Virus record (IMG/VR): IMGVR_UViG_3300047200_000500
Span: 105,622-169,621 of that record
Reading direction: 5' to 3' (one strand)
DNA length: 64,000 bases
Source of the DNA: a virus
The notes beneath the pieces are model-generated. The model saw nothing but the letters and a program-made list of their open reading frames with translations. It ran no database searches and was not told the DNA's origin. This document shows, one piece after another, positions 63,201 to 64,000 of the stretch (position 1 is its first letter; each line of letters opens with the position of its first letter). Made by a program: the position numbers and the translations under genes.

Positions 63201-64000
63201 CCGTCAAGTATGGGCAGATGTTCCGGTCCTGCGCGAAGTTCAATGGTGAGTTGAGTCAGTGGGACATGTCGAACGCGACCAGTATTTCCGAAATGTTGCG
63301 GTTATGCACTGTGTTCAACAACGGCGCGAATACAGCCATCAACCCCTATACGGGCCGCACTGGAATCGACGGCTGGGATGTGAGCAAGGTGACAACTTTC
63401 TCCAGCGCCTTCGGTCAGGCGGTGGCCTTCAATCGCCCTATTGGTAACTGGAATGTCGGGAATGGAGTCAACTTCAGCTTCATGTTCCTGCTGGATGCTC
63501 TGTTCAATCAGCCCCTCAACGCCTGGGACATGCGGAAGGCTTACTACACGAATGGGATGTTCCAGGGCTGCACGGCATTCAACCAGCCGCTCGGGGGGTG
63601 GGTATTCAACGATCTTCACGAGTGCTCTACGATGTTCACAAACTGCAATGTGTTCGATCAGGACATCGGCTCATGGGATATGAGCAAGGTGACAGTTTGC
63701 GGTGCCATGTTCTGGAATGCCCTCGCCTTCAACAATGGAGGATCTGATAGCATCAAGAATTGGAACATGGGTGCGGCGAAGGACATGAATAGTATCTTCC
63801 GCAATGCCCGTGCCTTCAACCAACCCATCGGCCTCTGGGATGTGTCGAAGAATACCAACGGCTATTCGATGTTTGCTGATGCGTGGTCTTTCAACCAGCC
63901 GCTAGACACCTGGAATGTGGGCAAGGTGACAACCATGTTGTCCATGTTTCAGCAGGCGAGCGTGTTCAACCAAGATTTGTCTAAGTGGGACACTCGATCG
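60275..64000 (+). CDS. Giant Ser-rich, PKD-like, BspA-repeat surface/fibre protein (3' end outside window)
   Basis: The ATG at 60275 (AAATATAGG upstream) begins a frame open to the right edge, at least 1242 codons. Order: N-terminal domain (1-108), Ser-rich linker (~109-245), a PKD-like segment (~246-307, YDFIVYWGDGNFD), a second Ser-rich linker (~306-436), then many BspA/DUF285 repeats ('FNQ.ig.WDvSnVt.M..MF..a..'). Such repeats occur on bacterial surface proteins that bind host or matrix proteins. In the repeat part the DNA shifts from AT-rich to GC-rich, suggesting capture from elsewhere. A receptor-binding long fibre is the likely role. Confidence 0.8.
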   Translation, partial: MCNLVQISTPYFRALTLKVIGTDVVVSDYLMVNIDIFCGILDLKKRVIAIADDGDIPDRLKNENNLRKAVHDNGIPFVKHYLVLFEITVGFILDPDAICNKLRIIFDDTSSYSSSISSLSSESISSLSSLSLSSLSSSSLSSESISSLSSLSSSSSLSSLSSSSSSLSSESISSLSSSSLSSESVSSSSSLSSSSLSSESISSSSISSESISSESISSLSSLSSSSLSSLSSSSSLSSESSSSVLSSAIIVINTVNVSPGSTAFNQFKLPLSPSGIYDFIVYWGDGNFDIITAYDQAEITHTYFLNSSSSSSPYKSSNSSSNSSPSSDSSASLSSISNLLFSLSSLSSGSLSSSSSSSSLSSSSSSSSSSSSIILSKSSLSSLSLSSNSSSSSSTILSKSSGSSLSLSSGSSLSLSSSSSSNSSLSSSLSSLSSSDHVYTIRIEGILDGWIFNGTGDCKKLLNITQYGTSLRFGNLGYEFQGCTSLTAVTATDTPYIDNSSILTSLFSGCSNLTSVDSILSWDLYKISSFSYVFQNALSFNQDIGALNTSSFTYIKGLLAGAASFNQDISQWDVSNVTDMSEVFFNATAYNNNNDNVINPNTGRSGLNGWDVSNVTDLSQMFYGASSFNRPIGNWFDSGFSAISMDNMFTNTLAFNQNMDSWAGKAVGPTLVGIFDNATVFNNGLAAGVAGLMLWDPKTVIYDQMFRLAAKFNGEVSQWDMSNATRISEMFRLCGVWNNGANTTINPITGRTGIDGWDVGNVTSFSSAFAQNPVFDRPLTNWNVSNGVNFSHMFNACAAFNQPLISWDMRKAYYTSGMFWLCNVFNQPIGAWVFNDLHECASMFQSALAFNQDIGSWDMSKVNLASGMFNGATAFNNGGSNSIKNWQMGLVTNLFLMFGSATAFNQPIGAWDLSAAVSMDQMFTNASAFNQNLDGWAGKAVGPTLTTVQAMFDAASNFNNGLASGVAGLMLWDPKTVKYGQMFRSCAKFNGELSQWDMSNATSISEMLRLCTVFNNGANTAINPYTGRTGIDGWDVSKVTTFSSAFGQAVAFNRPIGNWNVGNGVNFSFMFLLDALFNQPLNAWDMRKAYYTNGMFQGCTAFNQPLGGWVFNDLHECSTMFTNCNVFDQDIGSWDMSKVTVCGAMFWNALAFNNGGSDSIKNWNMGAAKDMNSIFRNARAFNQPIGLWDVSKNTNGYSMFADAWSFNQPLDTWNVGKVTTMLSMFQQASVFNQDLSKWDTRS
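60600..61010 (+). repeat. Ser-coding low-complexity repeat 1
   Basis: Tract of TCATTAAGC/TCATCAAGC/TCTAGT-type units with larger blocks (LSSESISS) repeated several times; codes mainly Ser, Leu and Glu. A candidate for length variation by slippage or recombination. Confidence 0.9.
61190..61580 (+). repeat. Ser-coding low-complexity repeat 2
   Basis: TCATCAAGC units and TCGTTAAG variants, with repeated ILSKSS blocks. Codes Ser/Leu linker between the PKD-like and BspA parts. Confidence 0.9.
62258..64000 (+). repeat. ~822-bp super-repeat within the BspA region
   Basis: A block beginning WAGKAVGPTL at 62258 recurs at 63080 (822 bp, 274 aa later); internal landmarks such as INPxTGRTGIDGWDV are 831 bp apart because of a 3-codon insertion. 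The second copy is GC-richer than the first. Confidence 0.75.

Noticed and set aside
1-64000. Alternative genetic code or tRNA genes in the window
   Set aside because: TAA, TAG and TGA all end genes with clear downstream starts, so the standard code holds. No tRNA-like cloverleaf was seen in the few intergenic gaps.

Overview
The window reads as part of the genome of a large tailed phage with a contractile-type (myovirus-like) tail; it is not bacterial chromosome. The evidence is a dense, mostly overlapping gene array with almost no non-coding DNA, a tape measure gene followed by baseplate and hub genes, a gpI-type baseplate protein, several collagen-like, LamG or repeat-rich fibre proteins, four free-standing homing-type nucleases, a divergent sigma factor, a dUTPase and a minimal nucleic-acid ligase. 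The DNA is AT-rich and uses the standard bacterial code, since TAA, TAG and TGA all end genes. The host is not given. A secreted coiled-coil lipoprotein with a DUF3395-like tail (2704-3228) and a dockerin-type segment inside a fibre protein point weakly to a Planctomycetota/Verrucomicrobiota-like host; this is inference.

Layout. 1-2050: small unknown genes in a coupled string. 2091-3228: a GC-richer island with a cold-shock-domain protein, a strong terminator and the lipoprotein. 3215-5411 (minus): two related GT8-like glycosyltransferases and an unknown. 5410-8302: unknown genes, probably virion-associated, and a minus-strand membrane protein. 8361-14589: tape measure (1194 aa), a split LysM/gp53-like baseplate pair, a tube-like protein and the baseplate hub. 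14656-15685: a GC-rich, probably abundant protein with a 16-bp hairpin behind it, and a second unknown. 15708-23417: adenosine deaminase, a DUF723/EDxHD-type nuclease, an unknown with an acidic tail, an HTH protein, a methyltransferase-like unknown, a LAGLIDADG nuclease and GDP-mannose 4,6-dehydratase. 23445-33319: a dockerin-containing fibre protein, a translationally coupled glycan cassette (DUF115, NeuD-like acetyltransferase, two GT9-like), small unknowns, a large virion protein and a membrane-anchored coiled-coil protein. 33357-37958: two collagen-like fibre proteins. 38577-39659 (minus): a DegT-type sugar aminotransferase. 41265-44319 (minus): VWA/zincin protein, MoxR-type AAA ATPase and an unknown. 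44393-46544: ligase, sigma factor and small genes. 46568-55697: gpI-like baseplate giant, adaptor-like proteins, a NUMOD3/PD-(D/E)XK nuclease and a Ser-rich repeat adhesin. 55671-60245: dUTPase, small genes, a LAGLIDADG nuclease and a RarA-like AAA protein with altered Walker motifs. 60275 to the right edge: a giant Ser-rich/PKD/BspA-repeat protein, open at 64000.

Three themes connect the genes. First, Gmd + DegT aminotransferase + hexapeptide acetyltransferase + five possible glycosyltransferases could make and transfer a GDP-perosamine-type sugar, and the sugar genes lie between fibre genes. Second, many virion-type genes lack a clear Shine-Dalgarno and instead carry short AT-rich boxes at fixed distance from the start codon (AAATATAATA-N3-ATG, CAAATTTAWWAT-ATG, AGTATTTTA-N5-ATG), while most housekeeping or small genes have ordinary AGGAG-type sites. 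The phage also encodes its own sigma factor with a zinc-ribbon insertion, a candidate reader of these boxes. Third, the last gene shifts from AT-rich to GC-rich DNA within one reading frame, as expected if the BspA repeats were captured from a higher-GC genome.

All functions are read by eye from motifs; no database search was run. I saw no tRNA, rRNA or CRISPR array, and no stretch over 300 bases lacks a gene.
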